From Bdellovibrionaceae bacterium UBA6776 (lineage in GTDB: Bacteria; Bdellovibrionota; Bdellovibrionia; Bdellovibrionales; UBA1609), in assembly GCA_002453155.1 (NCBI GenBank), contig DKGG01000023.1, positions 16,921 to 80,920 on the forward strand: 64,000 nucleotides of DNA. Reading direction: 5' to 3'. The notes beneath the pieces are model-generated. The model saw only the letters and a program-made list of their open reading frames with translations. It did no database searches and was not told the origin of the DNA. The position numbers and the translations under genes were made by a program. How positions within the stretch are numbered: position 1 is the stretch's first letter; each line of letters starts with the position of its first letter. Below are positions 43,686 through 52,588 of the stretch, piece by piece.

Positions 43686-44519
43686 TTAGCCAATCAACTT
43701 AAGGGCTGCAGCGTTGGTTTGGTTCGCTTGAGCCAAAGTCGCAGTTGAGGCCTGAAGCATGATGTTGTTTCGGGTCAACTCTGAAGAGGCTTCAGCCACA
43801 TCCGTGTCACGGATTCGACTGTTTGCAGCAGAGAGGTTTTCCTCGGCAACACCCAAGTTGTTCACTGTAGACATCAATCGGTTTTGAAGAGCACCCAGAT
43901 TAGATCTCATGCTGTTCACTCCCAATTGAGCATCATCCAGAGAAGACAAGGCTTCTTGAGCGCCTTCTTTGCTGGTGTAGTCCAGACCGGCCAACCCAAG
44001 TGCGTCTAAAGTGGCAACGTTTTGAGAGGCATCAAAAGAGATGCGGTCTTCAGAATCGTTGTTGAAAACACCCACTTGGAAGTCGAAAACAGGCGTTGTT
44101 CCATCAAGAAGTTTGGTTGTTCCCCACTTCGTTACAGAAGCAATACGTTGCATTTCGTCTTTGAGCTGTTGAATTTCTTTGTCGATAAATCCTCGCTCAG
44201 ACTCACCAATGGTGTCAGAAGCGGCTTGGATACCCAACTCTCTCATACGAGTGATGATGTTTCCAATTTCGTTCAATCCACCTTCAGCCACTTGAACCAT
44301 AGAGATACCATCGTTCGCGTTGCGGTTGGCTTGTCGAGTTGATCGGATTTGACCTTTTAAGTTTTCAGAAATTGCTAGACCGGCGGCATCGTCGGCAGCT
44401 TTGTTGATTCGAGATCCACTTGATAATTTCGCAAGTGAGCTCTGAATGTTGGACTGGCTACCAGAAAGGTTTCTTTGAGCGTTAATCGCTGCAATGTTTG
44501 TTGATACTCTCATTCCCAT
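43686..44519 (-). CDS. fliC: flagellin
   Basis: This protein polymerises into the flagellar filament. The conserved N-terminal D0/D1 (MRVSTNIAAINAQRNLSGSQ, LAISENLKGQIRSTRQANRN) and C-terminal D1/D0 (NLGVAEENLSAANSRIRDTD, LQASTATLAQANQTNAAALK) are complete. The central variable region is very short, giving 277 residues, typical of Bdellovibrio flagellins, which occur as several paralogues. GGAG precedes ATG 44519. It is monocistronic with its own terminator. No chemotaxis or other flagellar gene is nearby, as is usual for scattered flagellin copies. Confidence 0.96.
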   Translation of the reverse strand: MGMRVSTNIAAINAQRNLSGSQSNIQSSLAKLSSGSRINKAADDAAGLAISENLKGQIRSTRQANRNANDGISMVQVAEGGLNEIGNIITRMRELGIQAASDTIGESERGFIDKEIQQLKDEMQRIASVTKWGTTKLLDGTTPVFDFQVGVFNNDSEDRISFDASQNVATLDALGLAGLDYTSKEGAQEALSSLDDAQLGVNSMRSNLGALQNRLMSTVNNLGVAEENLSAANSRIRDTDVAEASSELTRNNIMLQASTATLAQANQTNAAALKLIG

Positions 44520-44538
44520 TTTTAGTTCTCCTTAGTTA

Positions 44539-44559
44539 TTAAAAAATTTCAAATTTCAT
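44539..44559 (-). CDS. six-codon leader ORF with strong ribosome-binding site upstream of fliC
   Basis: The minus strand reads AAGGAGGA, six bases, then ATG and codons for MKFEIF followed by TAA, ending 19 nt before the fliC start. The Shine-Dalgarno sequence is stronger than that of fliC itself. It may be a leader peptide that affects fliC translation or mRNA stability, or a chance ORF on a stabilising ribosome-binding site. There is no protein-level evidence. Confidence 0.35.
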   Translation of the reverse strand: MKFEIF

Positions 44560-44868
44560 AAAAAATCCTCCTTGTTTGGTCCGCTTTATTTTTGCGGCGG
44601 CTTCCGAGCCGATGTTAACTTTACTTAGGGTAGACATTAGCGTTTTCAAAACGCTTCCCTGTCAGTCATTCAATTTTGTCGTCCTTGATCCTCCTTTCAA
44701 AAGTTAGATTCACAAATCAATTTCGATTCACAAATCACATTTCGGGAAGGGCATCGGATTCTTGACAGGACTCTTGGTGAATTTAGACTTCTCGCTAGAA
44801 AACTTGGTCCTACGTTCGATCCAGTCGAGTCGGGATTCCAGCCTTTTAGAGAGAGAATTTTTGACGGT
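44560..44868. other. fliC upstream region with tandem GATTCACAAATCA repeat
   Basis: No convincing gene. The block GATTCACAAATCA occurs twice in tandem at 44707-44719 and 44725-44737, each followed by a TTTC. TAAAGTTAAC with a downstream GCCG-rich stretch on the minus strand (about 44585-44625) weakly recalls a sigma-28 promoter, but its spacing is not canonical. A 68-codon minus-strand frame at 44697-44903 overlaps the hydrolase end and is not supported. Confidence 0.4.
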
Positions 44869-45819
44869 TCAAGACGAAAGAATGAACTTTTTAATCTCTT
44901 CACTCAGCCACTCAGGCTCATCTTCTTGAAGTTGGTGACCTCCTGAAGGATGGAATAGAGTGTGAGCGTGAGGAAAAAACTTTTCAGTGCGCTTTCTGTG
45001 AGGTGCCGTAATGACTTTGTCGCCCCCACTGAAGAGAAACAAGCACTTTGAATAATCCACCTCAGGAATTCCTTGCTCTTCGATCATCTTTACATAAAGA
45101 GCAAAACTTCGAAGTCCATCCGGATTTTGCAAATAGCTCCTCGACAAATGGTTGAGAACTTCCAATTCCAAGTCTTTTGGTTTGGAAAGAGTTCTGGAAT
45201 ACAAGTAACCCAGCATTTTTCGATTCAAAATTTTTGAGAGTGGCTGGGCAAGAAAGGCCCATCGATAAAGTCGAAGTCGGACCAGCTTGCGACTGAGGGC
45301 GGGGTTGATCAGAAAAACTTTTCCCACGTGATTTGGATAAGACTCCATAAAAGACAAAGACAAAATTCCACCCATGGAGTTTCCAATCAAATGAACGGGA
45401 CCTTTGTGCTTGAGACTTTCGATCAGCTCAAAAATCAAAGGGGAAAGTTGATCGGGGCTCTTTGCAAAATAATGATTCGGATCTGGCGTCAGACCAAAGC
45501 CAGGCAGGTCAAAGGCCAAGACCTGAAAGTGAGGTTTGAGCAGCGGAAAAATTCTTCGCCAACAGTTTAAGTTTGCTCCTAGACCATGAATCAAAATCAC
45601 CAAGGGTTTGTGGGAATCTCCCTCCAGGCGGTAGTGGACGGGGAGATGGGAATTGGGGTCAGAGGGTGTGGGCAAGTGGGCCCAGGAATATTCATAAAGG
45701 CTTTTTTGAGAGGAAATTTCCTGAAGAATGTGAAGGTGTTTTTTTCGAAGTTGTAGGATGAGAAAACCAAGAAACGCCAAAACGGCCAGGCCCAAGCCAA
45801 GGGCATAAACCGCAGGCAT
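44869..45819 (-). CDS. membrane-anchored alpha/beta hydrolase
   Basis: ATG 45819 gives MPAVYALGLGLAVLAFLGFL, an N-terminal membrane anchor. The hydrolase fold follows: oxyanion HGLGANLNCW, nucleophile elbow HLIGNSMGGILS, Asp in LFLFSGGDKVI and catalytic His in HPSGGHQLQEDEP. A longer TTG start at 45846 would overlap the preceding gene. It is probably a periplasm- or cytoplasm-facing lipase or esterase; the substrate is not predictable. It starts 3 bp after the Cys4 gene stop, so the two are likely an operon. Confidence 0.85.
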   Translation of the reverse strand: MPAVYALGLGLAVLAFLGFLILQLRKKHLHILQEISSQKSLYEYSWAHLPTPSDPNSHLPVHYRLEGDSHKPLVILIHGLGANLNCWRRIFPLLKPHFQVLAFDLPGFGLTPDPNHYFAKSPDQLSPLIFELIESLKHKGPVHLIGNSMGGILSLSFMESYPNHVGKVFLINPALSRKLVRLRLYRWAFLAQPLSKILNRKMLGYLYSRTLSKPKDLELEVLNHLSRSYLQNPDGLRSFALYVKMIEEQGIPEVDYSKCLFLFSGGDKVITAPHRKRTEKFFPHAHTLFHPSGGHQLQEDEPEWLSEEIKKFILSS

Positions 45820-45821
45820 GG

Positions 45822-46067
45822 TCAGTCGATTTCCGAGAAGCGGCAAAACCCCACGCGACCAAAGAGTTCATATCTTTGATCCTGCACCGCTTTCAGGTGC
45901 TGTCTTGAGTCATAACCAATGGTGCATTCTTGAGAATTTGGGTCGAAATGAGAGCATTGCTCACAGGCATAGATGATTTCCAGCTCCCGCCAATCTTTCG
46001 GGTGGACAGGGTCTAAAATAAGCCCTCGTCGCGTGGGAGTGATGGGTTGTGAGGTTGACTTTTTCAT
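45822..46067 (-). CDS. small Cys4 (zinc-ribbon-like) protein of unknown function
   Basis: A product of about 81 residues. Four cysteines form a likely zinc site: YACEQCSHFD, SQECTIG and GFCRFSE. ATG 46067 (MKKSTSQPITPTR) has a GAGAT upstream; ATG 46079 is an alternative. I recognise no named family, though proteins of this pattern are common in Bdellovibrio relatives. It is divergent from clpB and co-directional with the hydrolase. Confidence 0.65.
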   Translation of the reverse strand: MKKSTSQPITPTRRGLILDPVHPKDWRELEIIYACEQCSHFDPNSQECTIGYDSRQHLKAVQDQRYELFGRVGFCRFSEID

Positions 46068-46157
46068 AACTGATCTCATCTTTTAAAGGTCGACGCTACA
46101 CCATAGATGTGGGCCTGTCATGAGGGCTTTTGCTCTTTTGGCCTTAAGGAGAAATAT

Positions 46158-48743
46158 ATGACTGACATTGAAAAAATGACCCAGAAAAGCCAACTGGCCA
46201 TGCAAGCTGCGGCACAAGAGGCGGAAAATCACCGCCATCCTGCTGTGGAGCCAGAGCATTTGATTTTTGAAATTTTAAAACAAGACGACTCCATTGTGGG
46301 ACGCGTTCTTGAAAGTTTGAATTTGTCGCCGCAGAAATTTTCCTCCGCGGTGGGCAATATCATCGAAGGCTTTCCAAAGGTTTCGGGAAGTTCGGTGCGT
46401 GTGGTTGCCAGCCAAAATTTGCAAAAGTTGTTTCAGGAGGCAGAGCGCATTTCCAAAGCTTTCGGAGATTCTTACATTTCCACAGAGCACTTCTTTTTGG
46501 GAGCCTATCATGTTCCCGGAGAACTCTCGAAAACGTTGAAGGCAACGGGACTTTCCGAATCTCAATTTAAGGAGGAACTTATTAAACTCAGAGGCTCTCA
46601 AAAAGTGACAGATGACAATCCTGAAGCCAAATTCGATGCCTTGGGAAAATATGGACGTGACCTCACGGCTTTGGCCGAGCAAGGAAAGCTAGATCCAGTG
46701 ATTGGCCGGGACGAAGAAATCCGTCGTGTCATTCAAGTGCTTTCTCGAAGAACCAAAAACAATCCTGTGTTGATTGGTGAGCCTGGAGTGGGAAAGACGG
46801 CCATCGCTGAGGGCTTGGCCCTTCGAATCATCAATCAAGATGTACCCGATGTTTTGCTTGGCAAAAAGCTGATGACTTTAGAAATGGGATCCCTCATTGC
46901 AGGTGCCAAATACCGTGGCGAATTTGAAGATCGATTGAAGGCGGTGATTAAAGAAGTCACCAGCAGTGAAGGCCAAATCATACTTTTTATCGACGAGATT
47001 CACACTCTGGTTGGGGCAGGAAAAGGCGACGGGGCCATGGATGCGGGGCAAATTTTAAAGCCCGCACTGGCTCGCGGAGAACTTCGCTGTATTGGTGCCA
47101 CCACTTTGGATGAATACCGAGAAAACATCGAAAAAGACAAAGCCCTCGAGCGCCGTTTTCAAACGGTTTATGTGGGCGAGCCCTCTGTGAATGATGCCAT
47201 CACCATTTTGCGGGGTCTCAAAGAAAAATACGAAGTTCACCATGGGGTGCGCATCACCGATGCGGCCATTGTGTCTGCGGTGAAGTTGTCTCAACGCTAC
47301 ATCACCAACCGTTTTCTCCCAGACAAAGCCATCGACTTGATGGATGAAGCCGCGTCTCGCTTGAGCATTGAAGTGAACAGTGTCCCTGCGGCAGTGGACG
47401 AAATCGAACGCAAGATCAAACATTTGAGTGTGGAAAAAGAAGCTCTCAAAAAAGAAAAAGATGACACCTCCAAGGAGCGTTTGGCTCAAATTGAAAAAGA
47501 GTTGGGGCAATTGGAATCCGAAGGTCGAGATCTTCGCGCCAAATGGGATGTGGAAAAAAATGAAATTCTTCAACTCAAAGACGTAAAGAAGAACATCGAA
47601 CAAACCCGCACCGAAGTGGAGCGTGCGGAACGGGAAGGCCAACTGGAGAAGGCCGCAGAGTTGAAGTACGGGCGTCTTCCCGAGCTGGAAAAAGAACTTC
47701 AAACTTTGAATGAAAAGGTTCAAAGTCGCAAATCGCGCATGCTCAAAGAGGAAGTGGGTCCAGAAGAGATCGCCTACGTGGTGGCCAAGTGGACGGGAAT
47801 CCCTGTGGACAAAATGATGGAGTCTGAAAGCGAAAAACTTCTTCGCATGGAAGCCTTTTTGGAAAAGCGGGTCAAAGGACAGGATCAGGCTTTGGAAGTG
47901 GTTTCCGATGCCATTCGTCGCGCGCGTGCGGAAATTTCGGATCCCAACCGGCCCATTGGAAGCTTTATCTTTCTTGGGCCCACCGGAGTGGGAAAGACCG
48001 AAACGGCAAAGGCGCTGGCGGAATTTATGTTCGACACTCAAGATGCCATGGTTCGCATCGATATGAGTGAGTACATGGAGAAGCACTCTGTATCTCGCTT
48101 GATAGGAGCGCCTCCCGGTTATGTGGGATTTGAAGAGGGGGGGCAGCTGACCGAACGCATTCGCAGACGGCCTTACAGTGTGATTCTCTTGGATGAGATC
48201 GAAAAGGCCCACCCCGATGTGTTTAACGTGCTTCTTCAAGTTTTGGATGATGGAAGACTCACAGATGGTCAGGGGCGCACCGTGGATTTTCGAAACACCG
48301 TTCTGATCATGACCTCCAACTTGGGGTCCCAGTCTTTGTTGGATCCCAAGCTGACCGATGTTCAAAAAGAGGAAGCGGTTCAGCAGGCTTTGCGGGGGCA
48401 TTTCCGACCGGAGTTTTTGAACCGTGTGGATGAAACAGTGATTTTCAAATCCCTGGATCAAGGCCAGCTGGAGCTGATTGTTTCGGCGCAGTTGGAAGAG
48501 GTCAAAAAGCGATTGGAAGACAAGAAGGTCCACCTGGATTTCGACGAAAGCGTTTTGAAAATGCTTGCGGAAAAAGGTTTCGATCCTCTGTTTGGAGCAA
48601 GACCCTTGAAGCGGGTGATTCAGACCGAAATCCTCAACAAGGTGGCCAAAAAGCTCCTCGCCCACGAAATCAAAGCGGGAGATCACCTCAAAGTGACCTA
48701 CAACAAAGGGGCCTTGGAGTTTTCTGAGCCCTCCCTGAATTGA
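46158..48743 (+). CDS. clpB: ATP-dependent disaggregase ClpB
   Basis: ATG 46158 follows TAAGGAGA. The N-domain (~1-150) precedes AAA1 with Walker A GEPGVGKTAIAEGL and Walker B ILFIDEIHTLVGAG, then the coiled-coil middle domain (about 405-520, KIKHLSVEKEALKKEKDDTS) that defines ClpB, then AAA2 with GPTGVGKTETAKALAE, LLDEIEKAHPDVFN and sensor region GARPLKRVIQ. With DnaK it rescues aggregated protein. The length of 861 residues is canonical. It is monocistronic with a strong hairpin downstream. Confidence 0.97.
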   Translation: MTDIEKMTQKSQLAMQAAAQEAENHRHPAVEPEHLIFEILKQDDSIVGRVLESLNLSPQKFSSAVGNIIEGFPKVSGSSVRVVASQNLQKLFQEAERISKAFGDSYISTEHFFLGAYHVPGELSKTLKATGLSESQFKEELIKLRGSQKVTDDNPEAKFDALGKYGRDLTALAEQGKLDPVIGRDEEIRRVIQVLSRRTKNNPVLIGEPGVGKTAIAEGLALRIINQDVPDVLLGKKLMTLEMGSLIAGAKYRGEFEDRLKAVIKEVTSSEGQIILFIDEIHTLVGAGKGDGAMDAGQILKPALARGELRCIGATTLDEYRENIEKDKALERRFQTVYVGEPSVNDAITILRGLKEKYEVHHGVRITDAAIVSAVKLSQRYITNRFLPDKAIDLMDEAASRLSIEVNSVPAAVDEIERKIKHLSVEKEALKKEKDDTSKERLAQIEKELGQLESEGRDLRAKWDVEKNEILQLKDVKKNIEQTRTEVERAEREGQLEKAAELKYGRLPELEKELQTLNEKVQSRKSRMLKEEVGPEEIAYVVAKWTGIPVDKMMESESEKLLRMEAFLEKRVKGQDQALEVVSDAIRRARAEISDPNRPIGSFIFLGPTGVGKTETAKALAEFMFDTQDAMVRIDMSEYMEKHSVSRLIGAPPGYVGFEEGGQLTERIRRRPYSVILLDEIEKAHPDVFNVLLQVLDDGRLTDGQGRTVDFRNTVLIMTSNLGSQSLLDPKLTDVQKEEAVQQALRGHFRPEFLNRVDETVIFKSLDQGQLELIVSAQLEEVKKRLEDKKVHLDFDESVLKMLAEKGFDPLFGARPLKRVIQTEILNKVAKKLLAHEIKAGDHLKVTYNKGALEFSEPSLN

Positions 48744-48751
48744 AATTTCGT

Positions 48752-48807
48752 CTCCTTTTGAAACGACAAAAGCTCCTCTGCAGGAGCTTTTGTCGTTTCA
48801 AAAGGAG
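48752..48807 (+). terminator. 26-bp perfect hairpin terminator after clpB
   Basis: Arms 48752-48777 and 48782-48807 are exact reverse complements with a 4-nt loop (CTGC), followed by CATTTTTT. The stem is much longer than needed for termination. Confidence 0.88.
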
Positions 48808-48920
48808 CATTTTTTGAGCCTTGAGTTCAAATTTCCCCTTTAGAACACCTCCTCAACTAAAGTCCAGCTCAACTTCTTCCGAAGAAGGTTTTGTGAAGAG
48901 ATTGATGAAGGGGGACGTTT

Positions 48921-50663
48921 GTGAGGAAAATCAGTAATTTCGTTTTGGTTGTTGTGCTTTCATTTCTTGCTCAGGGCTGTCTCAGTAGTGGGTCAGCGTC
49001 AAAGGGAGAGTCAGATTCTTTGAATGCTGCCCTTGGGACCCTGTCCAAAAGTGCCTTAGAGATTCCTTTTTTACCCGGCTATGATTTTTCAAAAACTCCT
49101 ACAGCAAGACTGCTGTTTGAGGAGATAGATGACATTGGTTTGGAGTCTGAATATAAGAGCTGCAGTCCCGATGTTTCTAAGTCTGTTTCCGTGAAGGTTT
49201 TCAAATACAAATACTCCATGATGACTGATGATGAGTTGGTGGTGGTGGCCTATCTTCCCGACACCAACGCATATGTTTCTGCAAATTCTTCGGCTCCGAG
49301 CCAGCCGGCGGTTGCGATGTTTCATGGGGGCGGGCACAACACTGGAAATCCAATTGAGTACTTTTCGCGCTTAGGACCTCGCTTGGCCTCTCACGGAATT
49401 GTAGCTTTGGGATTTCAATATCGGCTGGGGAAGGTTCACGGCACAACCCGCTTACAGGCCTCCCAAGATGCTCTCTCTGCCATTCGTTGGATGGATAAAA
49501 ATGCCGATAAACTTGGAATTGATAAGCAGAAGATTATGACGCTGGGGATGTCTGCGGGGGGCCATCTTGCTGACTTAATGGCTTATTTGAGTGCCCGAGG
49601 AGATGCAACAATTTCTGATGATGATTATGGGCCAATCCCACAAATCAAAGGAGCCGTGGCTTTTTACCCCATGTCTCGTGTGAAAAACATCCCCTTGGTT
49701 TCTCCTTTTGAATTGTCGGAAAGCGATTTGCAGGAAAATAGAAGTTTAAATCTAAAACTGAGAATTCATATGGCCGAGTATGCCATTCCTGCCGCAGGAG
49801 AGCCTTTGTCGGAACCCGACAAGCTTAACGAAGATACAGTTCAGTTCTGCAACAACGTCAATCTTCTGGGCGGAGATTGTGTGATGGACATCACAGAGGG
49901 AGCGACTCACAATTTTGCGGATCAAGTGGAGTTTTTTTCCTCCACCTTGAGTTATCTTGAAGCGGACATTCAGGATATTCTGGGAATAAATGTGAACTTT
50001 TCAGACGACGACTCTTCGGCATCAAAAGCTTGTTTTCATCCTTCCGAGTTTGAAAGCAAATGGATGCTCTACATAGAGCGCCGAAAGTTCTATAATTATG
50101 TTTGCAACCAGTACAAGTATTCAAAGCACGAGTACTGTTATGACAATCGATTTACAAAGTTCATGAGTGAGCCAATGAAGCCGATGCAGGCGCAAATTCA
50201 TGAAGTCAGGTTCTTTAAGAATGGGCAGGAGGTTCAAGTTTCAGAGAACCTACAGCCAAAATTCAAGCTGGAAGAGTATTTGAACCTTAAGGATCGCGGC
50301 TATAAGTTTGCAGTGGTGGTTCCTGATGTAAACATTCCCGGAGACTATGTGTACGCTCCAAGCAATCACAAATTGGGATTGAATGAGCGGTTGCAGAAGA
50401 GAGAAGGCGAGATTCAATTTGTCCGCAAAGGGACCGGACTTTTAGAAGTGTTCTCCTCGCCTATGTCTGCAGATCAAATTGCCGAATTTGATCAGATTCG
50501 ATTTTCGGTCAAAATCGTTAATGGAGATGTCCTTTCAAACTTGAGGCGTCCTTCTCAGGCCACGGTTGATGAGACAGATCCTTCCAAACTTCATTTTGAC
50601 TTCGTTTACACTCAGGCACCTGAAGTGCAGCAGAAAGCCATCTACATGGGGGTTCTCAAATAG
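48921..50663 (+). CDS. lipoprotein alpha/beta hydrolase (BD-FAE/carboxylesterase-like), copy 1
   Basis: GTG 48921 follows AGGGGGA. The signal peptide ends in lipobox LAQGC, so the protein is an outer- or inner-membrane lipoprotein. The esterase domain (about 60-360) has oxyanion HGGGHNTGNP, nucleophile elbow LGMSAGGHLA and a likely catalytic His in GATHNFADQ. A Cys-containing C-terminal domain (about 365-580, NYVCNQYKYSKHEYCYDNRF) has no family I know. It is closely paralogous to the next gene along the full length. Probably a secreted esterase acting on ester-modified polysaccharide or lipid; substrate inferred only. Confidence 0.85.
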   Translation: MRKISNFVLVVVLSFLAQGCLSSGSASKGESDSLNAALGTLSKSALEIPFLPGYDFSKTPTARLLFEEIDDIGLESEYKSCSPDVSKSVSVKVFKYKYSMMTDDELVVVAYLPDTNAYVSANSSAPSQPAVAMFHGGGHNTGNPIEYFSRLGPRLASHGIVALGFQYRLGKVHGTTRLQASQDALSAIRWMDKNADKLGIDKQKIMTLGMSAGGHLADLMAYLSARGDATISDDDYGPIPQIKGAVAFYPMSRVKNIPLVSPFELSESDLQENRSLNLKLRIHMAEYAIPAAGEPLSEPDKLNEDTVQFCNNVNLLGGDCVMDITEGATHNFADQVEFFSSTLSYLEADIQDILGINVNFSDDDSSASKACFHPSEFESKWMLYIERRKFYNYVCNQYKYSKHEYCYDNRFTKFMSEPMKPMQAQIHEVRFFKNGQEVQVSENLQPKFKLEEYLNLKDRGYKFAVVVPDVNIPGDYVYAPSNHKLGLNERLQKREGEIQFVRKGTGLLEVFSSPMSADQIAEFDQIRFSVKIVNGDVLSNLRRPSQATVDETDPSKLHFDFVYTQAPEVQQKAIYMGVLK

Positions 50664-50824
50664 AGCTCCCATACTCAAACTGAGGGGCCCCAATGAGCCC
50701 TAAGGAAAAAATCGTCTTACAATGAGACAGATCGACCGACTTAAGTCGAGACGTTGTTCTTCCGATAAAAGGTTAAGAGAGCCTTGGTGACAAAGGTGGC
50801 TCATTGTTAAATGAGGGGTCGGTT

Positions 50825-52588
50825 GTGAGAAGATTTTTGGTATTCAGTTCCCTTTTGGTTTTGGTGATGTTCTTCCAGAACTGTACGGAATTGGATTCTC
50901 AACGAGACTTAAAGGCAACCTCCAGCATTCAAGATGGAGGTGGCTTTGTTGACGACTCCGCTTCATCACCAGACTCTTCTTCAGATTCAAGGCTCCCAGA
51001 TGAAAAACTACAGGATAAGGCTCAACTGGCCTTTGAAGAGATACAAGATCTAAACCTCAGGTCCTCTTACTCCAGCTGCAGTCCAGATATTTCAAATGAA
51101 GTTCATGTCAGGGTTTTCAAATACAAAGTGTCTTTCGAAACTCAGGATGAATTGATCGTGGTGGCCTACCTGCCAAACTCCAGTCGCTACATTTCTCAAA
51201 CCTCAAGTTCCCCATCTCTACCCGCTGTAGCGATGTTTCATGGAGGTGGGCACTCTGTGGGAAATCCCATAGAGTACTTTGCTCGGTTGGGACCTCGCTT
51301 GGCCTCCAATGGCGTGATTGCGTTGGGATTTCAGTACCGTTTAATGAAGGTTCACGGCACGACCCGTTTGCAGGCTTCCCAAGATGCTCTTTCCGCTCTT
51401 CATTGGATGCACAAGAATGCGTCTCTTCTTGGAATTGATCTGAACAGGACGATGACATTGGGGATGTCAGCGGGAGGGCATCTCGCAAATCTCTCTGCCT
51501 ATCTCAGTCAAACTCAAGACAAAACCATTTCTGACGTGAGGAGTCCCACCATTCCTCGAGTGCGAGGTGCATCCGTCTTTTACCCCATGTCGAAGATCCA
51601 CGGACACCCCGAAGTTTCTCTCAATGATCTGGCAGAGAAAGCTTTGAACCAAGGAATAAGTCTTCCCCTTAAAATCCGTGTTCACATGGCTGAATTTGCA
51701 ATTCCCCCTTCAGGGGAAACTCCTTCGGAACCCGACAAACTCAACCAGGAAACGATCCAATTTTGTGATCAGGTCAATCGATTGGGAGGTGACTGCGTTT
51801 ATGACATCACTTCCGGCTCCACTCACAATTTTGCTGACACCGCTCAATTCTATTCGACCACTCTGAATCTTTTGGAAGCAGATCTGTTTCATCTGTTGGG
51901 AGTGGCGGTGAATTTTTCAGATGATGTGGAAACGGCTGCAACACCTTGTTTGCCCCCTTCTTCTGCGGAGAGCATTCAACTGCTTTATCAAGAGCGAAAG
52001 AAGTTTCACAATTACGTTTGCAACCAATACAAGTATTCCCAACAGGACTACTGTCACTTGAGTCAATTCACTCAATTCATGAGTGATCCCATGCCTGTGA
52101 TGCAGGCTCAGGTTCTTAGAGTGAAGTATCTGAAGAAAGGACAAGAGGTTCACCCCTCCTCTTCGGCGGAACTGAACCTGATTTTGGAAAATGGGTTGGC
52201 ACTGAAAAACAATCAAAATCGATTTTCCGTTGTGGTTCCAGACCCTAAAATCCCAGGGGATTTTATATACGCTCGAGACACTTCTCAGGTGCAAGAATGG
52301 ACGAACTTTATGTGGAAGAGAACGGGTGAGATCCATTTCCGCCGCTTGGGATCAGGAATCTTAGAAGTTTACTCTTCACCCCTCAATCCTACGCAGTCTC
52401 TTGAATACGATCAGGTTCAAATTTCAATGAGAATTGTAAATGGTGACTTGGGGTCAAACAGACTTCGAGGTCAGCAGATTCTTCTCGATCCTTCGGACAA
52501 AGAGATTGCTCGGTTTTACTTCAATTTTTCGACAGGCCAGATTCAAAAGAGATCTTTTTACATGGGGGCAAATTATGGTTCCCTATAA
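50825..52588 (+). CDS. lipoprotein alpha/beta hydrolase, tandem paralogue, copy 2
   Basis: GTG 50825 after GAGGGG mirrors the start of copy 1 (GTGAGRAGR). The lipobox is FFQNC. Oxyanion HGGGHSVGNP, elbow LGMSAGGHLA and His in GSTHNFADT are conserved. The C-terminal domain (NYVCNQYKYSQQDYC, QAQVLRVKYLKKGQ) matches copy 1. The N-terminal linker is Ser/Asp-rich and diverged. It arose by tandem duplication. Its end overlaps the SGNH esterase start by 14 bases, so those two are translationally linked. Confidence 0.85.
   Translation: MRRFLVFSSLLVLVMFFQNCTELDSQRDLKATSSIQDGGGFVDDSASSPDSSSDSRLPDEKLQDKAQLAFEEIQDLNLRSSYSSCSPDISNEVHVRVFKYKVSFETQDELIVVAYLPNSSRYISQTSSSPSLPAVAMFHGGGHSVGNPIEYFARLGPRLASNGVIALGFQYRLMKVHGTTRLQASQDALSALHWMHKNASLLGIDLNRTMTLGMSAGGHLANLSAYLSQTQDKTISDVRSPTIPRVRGASVFYPMSKIHGHPEVSLNDLAEKALNQGISLPLKIRVHMAEFAIPPSGETPSEPDKLNQETIQFCDQVNRLGGDCVYDITSGSTHNFADTAQFYSTTLNLLEADLFHLLGVAVNFSDDVETAATPCLPPSSAESIQLLYQERKKFHNYVCNQYKYSQQDYCHLSQFTQFMSDPMPVMQAQVLRVKYLKKGQEVHPSSSAELNLILENGLALKNNQNRFSVVVPDPKIPGDFIYARDTSQVQEWTNFMWKRTGEIHFRRLGSGILEVYSSPLNPTQSLEYDQVQISMRIVNGDLGSNRLRGQQILLDPSDKEIARFYFNFSTGQIQKRSFYMGANYGSL

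Noticed and set aside
47055..48686. 543-codon open frame antisense to clpB
   Set aside because: It mirrors the codon bias of clpB, has no ribosome-binding site or recognisable domain, and clpB is unmistakable.
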